Below are positions 1 to 9,412 of a stretch of 64,000 nt of DNA, piece by piece; positions within the stretch are counted from its first letter, which is position 1; every line of letters begins with the position of its first letter. The position numbers and the translations under genes were made by a program. The DNA is from Bacillota bacterium (lineage in GTDB: Bacteria; Bacillota; Sulfobacillia; JAJZYS01; JAJYTV01), in assembly GCA_021793215.1 (NCBI GenBank), contig JAJYTE010000004.1, positions 1 to 64,000 on the forward strand. The letters run 5' to 3'. Below the pieces are notes generated by a model, which was given only the letters and a program-made list of their open reading frames with translations, made no database searches and was not told where the DNA came from.

Positions 1-456
1 GGCACGTTCGTCCCAAACCCGGACCCCACGCCTCCCCTTCTGCTACTGGCGGGCGGATCCGGACTCGCGCCGATGCGCGCGATCGGTGAGGCGTCGCTTG
101 CACAGCACCCCAGTCGGCCGGTGTCGCTGTTCTTCTCCGCGCGCACCTTGCGAGACGCCATCGACCACGACGTTTTCGAAGCGTTGCAGCGCACGAACGC
201 AGCGTTCCGCTACCTCCTCACGCTGACGCGCGAGGAGGGCACAGCGCTGCACGGCCACATCCCGGACCTCCTTTCGCAAGAGATCGGATCCACCGTCTCC
301 CAGGAGGTGTTCATTGCGGGCGCTGCGGGCTTCGTCACCGCCTGCGCGAACGCGGTACGCGAGCTTGGAGCAGATCCCGTCAGGGTCCACACGGAACCGT
401 TCTTTCTCGAGCCGCAGCCATGGTTTGCACCAACGAGCCTGCAACCTTCCCCCTGA
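1..456 (+). CDS. Ferredoxin/flavodoxin-NAD(P)H reductase-like FAD/NAD-binding oxidoreductase, 3' part (5' end outside window)
   Basis: Frame open from base 1: GTFVPNPDPTPPLLLLAGGSGLAPMRAI...GAAGFVTACANAVRELGADPVRVHTEPF; NAD-binding LLLAGGSGLAPM and C-terminal motif typical of FNR-type reductases. Confidence 0.7.
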   Translation, partial: GTFVPNPDPTPPLLLLAGGSGLAPMRAIGEASLAQHPSRPVSLFFSARTLRDAIDHDVFEALQRTNAAFRYLLTLTREEGTALHGHIPDLLSQEIGSTVSQEVFIAGAAGFVTACANAVRELGADPVRVHTEPFFLEPQPWFAPTSLQPSP

Positions 457-468
457 GGAGGCTACGAC

Positions 469-1041
469 GTGGCCGAGATCTACACCAAACTCGGTGACGA
501 CGGTACGACCGGACTGCTGTTCGGGGGCCGGATCTCCAAGGCCGAGCCCCTGATCGACGCGATCGGCACCCTGGACGAGGCCGTTGCGGCGCTTGGGCTG
601 GCCCGCGCGGCCAGTACCGATCCCGGGCTCGTCGCGCACATCCTGGAAGTGCAACGGGGCATGTTCGTCGCTGGAGCGGACCTTGCGGCGAACCCGCGCG
701 CCCGCGAGCGTTTGGTTGCGGGCATCTCCCTCGTGACCGCCGGGATGGTCAGTCGGGTCGAGGAGCTGATCGATGCGAGGGTTGCGGAACACCCCCTACG
801 TCCCGTGTTCCTGGTGCCGGGCGCCAATCTCGTCTCCGCCGCCCTTGAACTGGGCAGAACGGTGGTCCGCCGCGCGGAGCGCCGGCTCGTCGCCTGCGAG
901 GCGCAGCACACCGTCGCGAACCCGCAGGTCCTCCGCTACCTCAACCGGGTCTCCGACCTCCTCTACGTGCTTGCGCGCTGGGCAGCCGACGAGGAGACGG
1001 AACCGATCAGCCACGGCCCGCCCGCAGCGGCGCAGGACTGA
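469..1041 (+). CDS. Cob(I)alamin adenosyltransferase, PduO type
   Basis: MAEIYTKLGDDGTTGLLFGGRISKAEPLIDAIGTLDEAVAALG... with RVSDLLYVLARWA near the C-terminus; GTG start after a purine-rich SD (gaggag). Confidence 0.9.
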   Translation: MAEIYTKLGDDGTTGLLFGGRISKAEPLIDAIGTLDEAVAALGLARAASTDPGLVAHILEVQRGMFVAGADLAANPRARERLVAGISLVTAGMVSRVEELIDARVAEHPLRPVFLVPGANLVSAALELGRTVVRRAERRLVACEAQHTVANPQVLRYLNRVSDLLYVLARWAADEETEPISHGPPAAAQD

Positions 1042-1158
1042 GCGCACGCCGCCAACACCCTTGTGCCACCGGCGCCGCGGGCTTGGGCGCGGTACCGGAC
1101 GAAGCCGACCAAGGCGGCCGGGAACGCTCATCCGAGTCTCGCGACGACATGCCACGCG

Positions 1159-2262
1159 CTAACCTACCTCCGACACCGTGACGCCCTTCGCTCCCCCGAG
1201 GAGGTCGAGCGGGGTGGCGCCGAGTGCACGCCACTGCTCGAAGAGCGCGTCGCGCACCCGCGGCGAACTCGGCACGAGAGCGATCGCGCAGTCGCCGCCG
1301 CCGGCGCCTGAGGGCTTGCCCGCTCCGCCGACGGCCTCCGCGCCGTCCGCCAGCCTTTTCAGCAGCGGTGGCTCCACGTCGATGCCGGACGTTCGGCCGA
1401 ACTCTACGAGGGTCCTGCGCGCCCCGCGAAGCACGCTGATGGTATGCGCTGCATCGCGCCGCCGAAAGGCGTCGACCAGCTCGGACACTCCGGCCCGACT
1501 GCGCCTGAGAAAGTCGGCGTAGCCGTCCGGACAGGCCGCGCGGTAACGGTCCGCGCTGTTCAGCGCGTCCGCGGTGGAGAACGCGGCGCCCGTCCACGCG
1601 ACCCCCAGCTCGATTCCTGACGGCGGCTCCATCGACAGCGGATCCGGACCGGGCCAGCGCAGCCGCGTCACCCGTTCAATCTGCTCACCGCCCGCCACCA
1701 GCGACTGCGCCCAGCGCAACCCCGCTGCATCGTAGCGTAGCCAGCCGCCGTGGACAGACGCCGCCACGTCGGCCCCTGAACCATTCCCCTGGGCGGCGAA
1801 ATGGGCGAGCGCCGCCAGACGGAACAGGTCGCGCCGGGCTGGATCGGTGTCCGCGAGGGCGTGCACCGCCGCGACCACCGCTACGCTGACGGCAGCGCTT
1901 GAGCCCATCCCGAGCTTGCGCCCCGCCCCATCCGCAAGGTCACTCTTGATCTCCAGGGAGAAAGGGGGCAGGCACAGCCCGTCCATGCGCAGGCTGCAGA
2001 GCGCGGCCTCGAGCGCGGAAGCGACGAAACGCAGGCGAGCGCTCTCGCCCGCCAGTGCGACGCGTCCGCCCGCTTCTCTCCAGGCTATCCCCAGCGCCCC
2101 ACCATCGGTGCGAATGCGCGCGGCACCGTCCTCGACGGCGCGTACGGTCACGGTCCGTTCGACGGCGGTGACCACCGCGCCGCAGCCCGGTTCGAGCACT
2201 GCGTATTCCCCCGCGATCACAAGCTTTCCCGGCGCGACGGCCAGGACGGAGCGACCGCTCAT
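1159..2262 (-). CDS. mvaK2: Phosphomevalonate kinase (GHMP family)
   Basis: MSGRSVLAVAPGKLVIAGEYAVLEPGCGAVVTAVER...LGMGSSAAVSVAVV...GKPSGAGGGDCAIAL; last gene of the mevalonate set; ATGA overlap with mvaD. Confidence 0.88.
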   Translation of the reverse strand: MSGRSVLAVAPGKLVIAGEYAVLEPGCGAVVTAVERTVTVRAVEDGAARIRTDGGALGIAWREAGGRVALAGESARLRFVASALEAALCSLRMDGLCLPPFSLEIKSDLADGAGRKLGMGSSAAVSVAVVAAVHALADTDPARRDLFRLAALAHFAAQGNGSGADVAASVHGGWLRYDAAGLRWAQSLVAGGEQIERVTRLRWPGPDPLSMEPPSGIELGVAWTGAAFSTADALNSADRYRAACPDGYADFLRRSRAGVSELVDAFRRRDAAHTISVLRGARRTLVEFGRTSGIDVEPPLLKRLADGAEAVGGAGKPSGAGGGDCAIALVPSSPRVRDALFEQWRALGATPLDLLGGAKGVTVSEVG

Positions 2263-3242
2263 GCGGGAAGGACCCGCGCCGCCGGACCTGGGCCGCTGGT
2301 CAGGACGTCCTCGACACCCTGCACATCGCGCAGGGCCGCCTCGACCACGCCCACTTCCTGCGGCCGGCATAGCACCTTGACGTTCGGTCCAGCATCGATC
2401 GTCGCGTAGGCCTCGGTGCCGCCTCGGCGCAGAACCCGCACGCGTGAGAGTACCGCGAGCGTTGCCGGCAACCAGTAGCTGAAGGGGGGATCCGCACCCA
2501 GGGTCGTCGCGTGCATGCGCATCGCGCTGCGTTCCGCGGCCTCCCCTAGCCGGGTCAGGTCCCGGTCCGCCAGCGCCTGCCGCACTTCGCGCAGCTCCCG
2601 CTCGACCGAGAGCCGCCAGGCATCGTAGAAGACGGAGGACTCGGCCGTTCGGCGCATGCCAAGACGGCTCGAGACCTCCTTGCGGCCACTGTTGACGATG
2701 GCGATCACCACCCTGAGGTCCCAGTGTTCCGGCCCGAATAGGCGCACCGCGTAGGAATCGCTGCCGTCGGGCGCCCTGCCGCACAGCCATTCTGCGAACC
2801 CGCCGGGCACGGACCGGCAGGCGGAGCCGGAACCCTGCCGCGCGAGGGCGGAAACCTCCGCCTCCGTAAGTCGGAGTCCGAGCGCGGCGCTCGCCGCCGT
2901 CGCAATCGCCGCAAAACCTGCCGCGGACGAGCCCAGTCCGGCGCCGAGCGGTAGATTGCCCCAACAGTGCACCTCAGCCGTACCACTGAAGCCTGCCATA
3001 GAGCGCACGAGATCCAATACCCGCAGCGTGCGCCGTCCGTCGGATGGGCCCGCCGGCGCTCCTCCGACCTCGATTAGGTCCGGCCCGTCCCCCTCCCCGA
3101 AGCGAACGCTGGCCTCGGTCCACAAGGCATCCAGCGTGATCGAAATGCTGCCCGTCTCGGGCAGCACGAGCCGCTCGTCCCGCTTGCCCCAGTACTTCGC
3201 CAGTGCGACGTTGCTGTGCGCGATGGCGCGTGCGCTCCTCAT
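2259..3242 (-). CDS. mvaD: Diphosphomevalonate decarboxylase
   Basis: MRSARAIAHSNVALAKYWGKRDERLVLPETGSISITLDALWTEASV...GLGSSAAGFAAIATAA; ATG start overlaps fni stop (ATGA). Confidence 0.92.
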   Translation of the reverse strand: MRSARAIAHSNVALAKYWGKRDERLVLPETGSISITLDALWTEASVRFGEGDGPDLIEVGGAPAGPSDGRRTLRVLDLVRSMAGFSGTAEVHCWGNLPLGAGLGSSAAGFAAIATAASAALGLRLTEAEVSALARQGSGSACRSVPGGFAEWLCGRAPDGSDSYAVRLFGPEHWDLRVVIAIVNSGRKEVSSRLGMRRTAESSVFYDAWRLSVERELREVRQALADRDLTRLGEAAERSAMRMHATTLGADPPFSYWLPATLAVLSRVRVLRRGGTEAYATIDAGPNVKVLCRPQEVGVVEAALRDVQGVEDVLTSGPGPAARVLPA

Positions 3243-4267
3243 CCTTCGATGCAGCGTAGGCTGTGCCCCGAACGCAGGCCCTGCACATCGCGCGCGCCGA
3301 CGAGGAACATGGCGAGACGCATCTCCTCGCAGATCTGGCTCAGCGCTTGCGCGACCGCGTCCGCTGACCGCGTTGCTGGCTCCAGGAGCGGCAGCGCGAG
3401 CGCCACGAGGTCCGCCCCAAGCGCCAGCGCCTTGGCCGCGTCCAGCCCCGTACGGATGCCCCCCGAGGCGATGAGCGGCAGGCTCGTCGCCGCGCGGCAT
3501 TGCACGAGGCTCTCGGCTGTCGGGATGCCCCAGTCAGCGAAGACCTCTCCCAGCCTCCGGCGCATCGGCTCCTTCGCCCGGAAGCCCTCGACGCGCGCCC
3601 AGGAGGTGCCGCCCACGCCGCTTACGTCGATGGCCGCGACCCCCTTGTCCTCCAGCTGAATCGCCACTGCGGCGGAGATCCCCGCCCCGCTCTCCTTGAC
3701 GAGGATCGGTAGACGCGCTGCCCGAACCACTTCCCCGATCCTGTCGAGCAGCCCGCGGAAATTGGTGTCGCCGCGCAACTGAATGGCCTCCTGCGTGGCG
3801 TTTAGATGTAGAAACACGCCGTCCGCCCGCAGCACATCGGCCGCCTGCAGCACCTCCTCGACCCCAAAGCCGCAGTTCAACTGCACGGCGCCAAGGTTGC
3901 CGTAGACGGGCACGTCCGGGGCGATCTCCCGCACCTCGGTGAAGGACGTCCGTGCCTCGGGGTGGCGGAACATGACGCGCTGGCTGCCCACGGCGATGGG
4001 CAGGCCGAGCATCTGCGCCGCGCGGGCTAGGTTGCGGTTGATGTCCCGTGAGAACTGGGGGCCACCGGTCATCGATGCGATCATCAGGGGGGCACCGACG
4101 TCGCGGCCGAGAAAGCGCCCAGCGAGCGATACCTCGCCGAGCGAGATCTCCGGCAGCGCCCGGTGCGTGAAGCGATACCGCTCGAAGCCCGTGTCCTGCC
4201 TTGCTTCCACCTCCTCTTGCAGGCAGATCGCAACATGGTCGAGCTTGCGTCGCATGGCGTCCTCCAT
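3239..4267 (-). CDS. fni: Isopentenyl-diphosphate delta-isomerase, type 2 (FMN-dependent)
   Basis: RKLDHVAICLQEEVEARQDTGFERYRFTHRALPEISLGEVSLAGRFLGRDVGAPLMIASMTGGP...IDVSGVGGTSWARVE; start may be internal ATG at 4255. Confidence 0.93.
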   Translation of the reverse strand: MEDAMRRKLDHVAICLQEEVEARQDTGFERYRFTHRALPEISLGEVSLAGRFLGRDVGAPLMIASMTGGPQFSRDINRNLARAAQMLGLPIAVGSQRVMFRHPEARTSFTEVREIAPDVPVYGNLGAVQLNCGFGVEEVLQAADVLRADGVFLHLNATQEAIQLRGDTNFRGLLDRIGEVVRAARLPILVKESGAGISAAVAIQLEDKGVAAIDVSGVGGTSWARVEGFRAKEPMRRRLGEVFADWGIPTAESLVQCRAATSLPLIASGGIRTGLDAAKALALGADLVALALPLLEPATRSADAVAQALSQICEEMRLAMFLVGARDVQGLRSGHSLRCIEG

Positions 4268-4271
4268 CCGC

Positions 4272-5198
4272 TCAGGCCCCCTCCCCTACACAGAGTGTCC
4301 AGGTGCGAGTCGCCCCGGCCGCGCGCAGCGCCGCAGCGAGGCTGATGGCGTGCGGGGCATCCCTGGCCACGGCCAGGATGCATCCGCCGCGACCGCCGCC
4401 CGTGAGCTTCGCACCCATTGCGCCACCTCCGCGAGCCTCGGCGATCAGCCTTTCGATCTGCGGGGAACTTACCTCGAGTCTCTCGAGTTCCACTTGCGCG
4501 GCGTCCACGGCCCGCCCCAACGCTTGCGCATCTCCCGACGCGAGTGCACCGCGCGCCGCGTACGCCAGTTCCCCCAGGCGCCCGAGCGTGCGGTCCGTCT
4601 TCTGCGGCTGCCGTGTGCGCAGGCGACGGACCGCCTCGACGGCAGCCCGCGTCGTCGCGAGGACGCCCGTATGCGCTACGACGAAGTGCACAGGGCCCGC
4701 TACATGAAGTCCCCTTCCCTTGCTGGCGCGAAACCAGAGCGGTCGAGTCGAAAGCACCGCCGCCGCATCGAGTCCGCTCGGCTTGCCGTGGGCCTGCCTT
4801 TCGGCCAACATGACGAGCGAAAGCAGTTCCTCTCGCCGGGGCCGACGGCCCACCAAGGCGTACGCGGCCCGGACGACCCCCGCGGCGACGGCGGCGCTCG
4901 ATCCGAGGCCGCAGCCCGGCGGTATGGTGGACGAGATACGAAGGCAGACATCACGCATCGTCCCTCCCACGCACGCCAGCGCCTCCTCTGCGCACGCCGC
5001 GACTCCCGCGAGGGCGGCAGGCGCCCCGCGCAGGGGCCCGCTGTAGAGGGAACTCTCGATGCGCAGCGCGCCAGGCAACGGCTCAAAGACCGCGCACGTT
5101 TCAACCGCTCTGAAGGGCAGGGCGATCGCGGGTTGGCCGTATACCGCGGAATGCTCGCCGATCAGGATCAGCTTGGCGTGGGTGCACTGCGTCGCCAT
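4272..5198 (-). CDS. mvk: Mevalonate kinase
   Basis: MATQCTHAKLILIGEHSAVYGQPAIALPFRAVET...PPGCGLGSSAAVAAGVVRA...GAKLTGGGRGGCILAV. Confidence 0.92.
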   Translation of the reverse strand: MATQCTHAKLILIGEHSAVYGQPAIALPFRAVETCAVFEPLPGALRIESSLYSGPLRGAPAALAGVAACAEEALACVGGTMRDVCLRISSTIPPGCGLGSSAAVAAGVVRAAYALVGRRPRREELLSLVMLAERQAHGKPSGLDAAAVLSTRPLWFRASKGRGLHVAGPVHFVVAHTGVLATTRAAVEAVRRLRTRQPQKTDRTLGRLGELAYAARGALASGDAQALGRAVDAAQVELERLEVSSPQIERLIAEARGGGAMGAKLTGGGRGGCILAVARDAPHAISLAAALRAAGATRTWTLCVGEGA

Positions 5199-5200
5199 CG

Positions 5201-6463
5201 CTAGGTCAGACGCGCGAGGATCTCACGTGCGGCGCTCACGCGGACCTCGCCGAGGCGGACGATCTCCTGCGCCACGCGCTCTACGAGCTCCCCCTGGGCG
5301 CCGGCGGCTAGCGCGACGGAGCGGGCGTGGAGCGCCATGTGGCCGTGCTGGATGCCGTGCGTTGCGAGCGCCTTCAGCGCACCGAGATTCTGCGCAAGGC
5401 CCACCGCCACGATGAGCTGCGCCAGTTCCTGCGCCCCCTCGACGCCGCAGAGGCGGAGCGCCGCGCGCGTGCCGGGCGTGAGCCCCACGGAGCCGCCGAC
5501 GCTGCCGACCGGCATCGGCAGTTCGAGTGATCCGACGAGGTTGCCGTCGAGGTCAACATCCCACGTGGTCAGGGGGCGGTAGCGACCGGTGCGGCACGCG
5601 TGACCGTGAGCCGCCGCCTCGATGGCCCGCCAGTCGTTGCCGGTCGCGATGACGACGGCGTCCACCCCGTTCATCACGCCCTTGTTGTGCGTGACGGCCC
5701 GGTGGAAGTCCGCGCCTGCGAAGAGGGTGGCCTGCACGATCCCGTCACGCACTTCTGGCCCGGAGAAACCGGGTGCGGTGAGGTGCGCCGGGGCGATGAC
5801 GCAGCGCGCTCTGGCGAGGCAGGAGTCCGTGTAGTTCGAAAGGATGCGCAGACCGACCCGGCCCCCGGTAAGGTCGGAGATCAGCGGCGCGATCGCCTCG
5901 ACCATTGTGTTGACAGTGTTGGCCCCCATCGCGTCGCACGTGTCGACAATCAGGTGTACCACAAGGCCATCTGGCAGGGGATGGACCGAGATGGCCCGCG
6001 CACCTCCCCCGCGCGCGCGCATCGTCGGGTGAACGCTGTCGGCGACGGCCAGTATCTCTGCTTCATGCCGCAGCAGGGAAACCTTTGCGGTGGCCGGATT
6101 GACACAGGTCCTAACCTCGACCTGGCCGATCATCTCTCGGTTTGTCGCCTCGGTTTGGAACCCGCCGCTCTGGCGCACGATGCGCGCCGCGTGACTGGCG
6201 GAGGCGACGACGGACGGCTCCTCCACGGCCATCGGTACGAGGTGGTCCCGGCCGTTGATCTGGAAGTTCAGGCCGATCCCGAGCGGCAGCGAGATCACTC
6301 CGACGGCGTTTTCCACCATCTTGTCGGCCGTCTCCAGTCCGAGCGCCCGCCCTGGTTCCAGTGCCTCGAGGTCCTCCGCCTTCGCCTCCCCCTTCAGCAG
6401 CCACTGCCGCCGATGCGCGAGGTCCAGCCGATGGAAGCCGGGCAGGCGCGACGTCAGCCTCAT
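5201..6463 (-). CDS. mvaA: Hydroxymethylglutaryl-CoA reductase, class II (degradative-type/MvaA)
   Basis: MRLTSRLPGFHRLDLAHRRQWL...MVENAVGVISLPLGIGLNFQINGRDHLVPMAVEEPSVVASASHAARI...DAMGANTVNTMVEA. Confidence 0.93.
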   Translation of the reverse strand: MRLTSRLPGFHRLDLAHRRQWLLKGEAKAEDLEALEPGRALGLETADKMVENAVGVISLPLGIGLNFQINGRDHLVPMAVEEPSVVASASHAARIVRQSGGFQTEATNREMIGQVEVRTCVNPATAKVSLLRHEAEILAVADSVHPTMRARGGGARAISVHPLPDGLVVHLIVDTCDAMGANTVNTMVEAIAPLISDLTGGRVGLRILSNYTDSCLARARCVIAPAHLTAPGFSGPEVRDGIVQATLFAGADFHRAVTHNKGVMNGVDAVVIATGNDWRAIEAAAHGHACRTGRYRPLTTWDVDLDGNLVGSLELPMPVGSVGGSVGLTPGTRAALRLCGVEGAQELAQLIVAVGLAQNLGALKALATHGIQHGHMALHARSVALAAGAQGELVERVAQEIVRLGEVRVSAAREILARLT

Positions 6464-6476
6464 CTGCCCCTGCACC

Positions 6477-7499
6477 TCAGCTGGCCTGCTGGGGAGGTGC
6501 AGCCGTGCGCGCACAGATCAGTGCGATCAAGTCTTCGCTGGTGACGCCGCCGAGGTACTCCTCGACGGGCAGTCTGCGGAGGGCTGCATCCACGTCGTCG
6601 CGACGATGCCGACAGCCGCCGAGAGCGGCTTCGAGCTCCCCGATGTCCCGTTGGCCGAAGAAGTCGCCATAGATACGGCAAGTCTGGATGCGCCCGCTGG
6701 CGACGTCGAGCCGCACGTCGACCGTACCGGGGCCGAACCGCCGTCTGCGTTGCAGGGTGAAACGCGGGGAGTCCCCGTAGTTCCATTCCCAGCGGGCGTA
6801 CCGCTGCTCGCGCAGTCGGTGCACCTTTGCGAGCTGACCCTCGTCTAGCTGGATAGTCCGACCCACGCCGCCGTACTCCTGCGCGATCCCGGCGAGCAGC
6901 GCGAGGCGCAGGTCGCCCAGAGTGAAGCCCTGCGGCAGGTACGGACGCAGGTTCGTCACGCGGCTGCGCACGGACTTCACGCCGTGGCTCTCCACCTTCT
7001 CCGGATCGACGTGCAGGGCGCGCTGCACGTTCTCCAGATTGGCGTCGAAGAGGATCGTTCCATGGTGCATCAGCCGGCCGCCCTGAATGAACTGCGCGTT
7101 CCCGGAGAACTTGCGCCCCTCGACGGAGAGGTCGTTGCGGCTCGTCGTCTCCGCCGGAACGCCGAGGCGGCGCAGGGTGGCCGCAATGGGATCGAGGAAG
7201 CGCTGGAAGCTACTCCTTCCCCCTTCAGACTGCACGACCAAGGTGAAGTTGAGATTCCCGAGGTCGTGGTAGACGGCACCGCCGCCGCTACGCCGGCGTA
7301 CGACGCGCACGCCATGGCTGTCCACGTACTCCTGGTTGACCTCCTCGAGGGTGTTCTGGAACCGACCGACGATGACAGCCGGCTCATTCTGCCAGAGGAC
7401 GAGGTAGTCGTGCTCGGTCGGAAAGTACCCGTGGACGTACTCCTCAAGGGCCAGGTTGAATGCCGGTTCGGTGTGCAGGTTCTCGATCGGGATGAGCAC
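6477..7499 (-). CDS. lplA: Lipoate-protein ligase A (LplA/LplJ-like, with C-terminal accessory domain)
   Basis: AFNLALEEYVHGYFPTEHDYLVLWQNEPAVIVGRFQNTLEEVN...VVRRRSGGGAVYHDLGNLNFT...GRKFSGNAQFIQGGRLMHHGTILFD. Confidence 0.9.
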   Translation of the reverse strand: MLIPIENLHTEPAFNLALEEYVHGYFPTEHDYLVLWQNEPAVIVGRFQNTLEEVNQEYVDSHGVRVVRRRSGGGAVYHDLGNLNFTLVVQSEGGRSSFQRFLDPIAATLRRLGVPAETTSRNDLSVEGRKFSGNAQFIQGGRLMHHGTILFDANLENVQRALHVDPEKVESHGVKSVRSRVTNLRPYLPQGFTLGDLRLALLAGIAQEYGGVGRTIQLDEGQLAKVHRLREQRYARWEWNYGDSPRFTLQRRRRFGPGTVDVRLDVASGRIQTCRIYGDFFGQRDIGELEAALGGCRHRRDDVDAALRRLPVEEYLGGVTSEDLIALICARTAAPPQQAS

Positions 7500-7539
7500 T
7501 GATGGACGCCTCCTTGGCCGTTCAAACGGCGGCGGCTGC

Positions 7540-8067
7540 TCAGTCGGAGTGGCGGATGAGCAGGTGCGCCCCCTGATCCTGCTTCTCCACGTGGATCGAG
7601 TGGCCGCGCTCCCTTAGCTCCGGGTAGAGGAACTGCGGTTCGCGGTCGTTGAAGGCCTCGAGCACCTCGCCGGGACCCATCTCCTCGAGCGTCGACAGGA
7701 TGCGGATCATCGGCTCGGGCGGCGTGAGCCCGCGGTTGTCCAGGGTGCGCACAGGAGCCGGCCACCCCTCCGCCGACGTCTTCGCGGCGGCATCGTCGTC
7801 CGGCGCCGCCTTCGACCTGTGGCCGAAGAGCCCGCGCTTCTCGCCCGGGCTGAAGAGAATCTCCCAGTCGCCGTCCTCGATCCGCTTCGCCTCGTGTCCG
7901 TAGCCCTTCATGCCGAGCACCCGGTAGAGCGGGATCGGCTCGAAGGTGGCCCGCAGCAGCAGGGGCTGCCCAGGGGAAAGTCCCTTGACCGCCTGCATGA
8001 TCATCGGCAGCGGTTCGCGCCCAGCCTTGAGATCCGCGCGTACATCGAGAATCTTCGGTTCCATCAT
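7540..8067 (-). CDS. DUF2249-type protein with two tandem TusA-like domains
   Basis: ILDVRADLKAGREPLPMIMQAVKGLSPGQPLLLRATFEPIPLYRVLGMKGYGHEAK... and VRTLDNRGLTPPEPMIRILSTLEEMGPGEVLEAFNDREPQFLYPELRERGHS; two halves with the DUF2249 pattern. Confidence 0.75.
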   Translation of the reverse strand: MMEPKILDVRADLKAGREPLPMIMQAVKGLSPGQPLLLRATFEPIPLYRVLGMKGYGHEAKRIEDGDWEILFSPGEKRGLFGHRSKAAPDDDAAAKTSAEGWPAPVRTLDNRGLTPPEPMIRILSTLEEMGPGEVLEAFNDREPQFLYPELRERGHSIHVEKQDQGAHLLIRHSD

Positions 8068-8080
8068 GCTCCCACTCCCA

Positions 8081-9394
8081 TCAGGCGCTTTGCCGATCCG
8101 AAGGCACCGGTTCGGTCTTCGGGTGGCGCACCAGCCAGATCTCCCGCGCGATGCCCAGCGTCCCCACGAGCGTCAGCAGCGCCCCCAGCCGTAGAAGCCA
8201 TTCGCTCACCACCACCATCCCGAGCGTGCCGACTGCGGCGCCCCCGAAGTAGAGCCAGAACATCGGCCGCGCCCGGCGCTCGACGACGAGGTCCTGGACG
8301 CGCGGCACCCGGGTCTTCCCCAGCGTCTTGCCGTAGCGCTCAAGCCAGGTCAGGAACGGAACGATCTTGTAGAGTTGGCTGAGCGCGAGGCCGGAGAGCC
8401 AGCCGACCAGCAGTGCGTACACGAGGGCCGGAGCAAGGCTGGCGAACTGCGACAAGACGCCGGCGAACGCCGTCATCGCCGCCGCGACCCCGAGGGCCCA
8501 GAGAGAGACCCTGCCGAACACCGCGTTGGCCTCGAGTTCGCGTCGGCGCCGACGTCGGAACAGTTCGCGCATGTCGAAGAGGTAGAGCGCAACGCCGATG
8601 AACAGCGCACCCCAGCCGAGCATTCCGATGTCTTGCACCACAGGGCTCGGCATGAGCGTGAGGATGAGCCCGGCGAGCCACGAAGCGCCAATCCCGACGC
8701 TCACCAGCCAGAACGCCCAGTGGCGGGCGCGACCGCGATCCTCGGGGGCGAGCGCGAACATCGCGAGCAGCCGGTCCGCCACTCCCATGGCGGTTAGCCC
8801 GAACCAGCCGCCGATACCCCCGAGCAGGTGAAGTGCGATCCCCCGCGTCAGGAGCGCACCGATCGTGGCCGGGGCGAACACCTCTGGCAGCGTCAGCGCG
8901 ACGGCGAAGCTCACGCCGAGCAGAACCGTCAGCGTGAGGAAGCAAAGGCTCGCCGTGACGTAGAGCGCTGGCAGCCGAAGCGGGCGGGATGCGGCGAGCG
9001 TCACGCCGAGGTTCCAGACCGCGATGAGCACGCCCGCCAACACGAGCGTGCCGCCGATCGGCAGCAGTAGGCTGGGCATCGAGAGAAACCCGAGCACGAG
9101 CAGCACGAGTCCTCCCGCCACCAGCCAGAACGTCACGCCGCTGGCGGCTTGGCTATGGAGTCTCTTCGCGCCGATCACCGGGATGAACTGATGCAGCACG
9201 CCGAGCATCAGCAAGGTCAGCCAGCCGATGGTGACGAGATGCACCGTCGCCAGGGTGGCAGGCGCCGCCAAGGGGCGAATCGGGTACGAGAGTCCGAGCA
9301 CCATCAGCGCCTGCGCGAGCAGGAAACTCGCCACGGCGACTGCCACATAGCGAAGGGTCCAGGGCGAGACTTCGACTCCGTTCACCTTCGCCAC
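8081..9394 (-). CDS. Polytopic membrane protein, heme-copper oxidase subunit I-like / NnrS-like
   Basis: About 12 hydrophobic segments; VHLVTIGWLTLLMLGVLHQFIPVIG, GIALHLLGGIGGWFGLTAMGVADRLLAMFAL; His-containing TMs resembling NnrS/heme-copper relatives. Confidence 0.6.
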   Translation of the reverse strand: MAKVNGVEVSPWTLRYVAVAVASFLLAQALMVLGLSYPIRPLAAPATLATVHLVTIGWLTLLMLGVLHQFIPVIGAKRLHSQAASGVTFWLVAGGLVLLVLGFLSMPSLLLPIGGTLVLAGVLIAVWNLGVTLAASRPLRLPALYVTASLCFLTLTVLLGVSFAVALTLPEVFAPATIGALLTRGIALHLLGGIGGWFGLTAMGVADRLLAMFALAPEDRGRARHWAFWLVSVGIGASWLAGLILTLMPSPVVQDIGMLGWGALFIGVALYLFDMRELFRRRRRRELEANAVFGRVSLWALGVAAAMTAFAGVLSQFASLAPALVYALLVGWLSGLALSQLYKIVPFLTWLERYGKTLGKTRVPRVQDLVVERRARPMFWLYFGGAAVGTLGMVVVSEWLLRLGALLTLVGTLGIAREIWLVRHPKTEPVPSDRQSA

Positions 9395-9412
9395 CCCCTT
9401 GGTCGCGGCGGT

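Noticed and set aside
43-792. 249-aa - strand ORF
   Set aside because: Opposite the clear + strand FNR-like and PduO genes; no domain
2259-3500. 413-aa version of MvaD with N-terminal extension
   Set aside because: Extension is an out-of-frame reading of fni; the proper ATG at 3242 overlaps the fni stop
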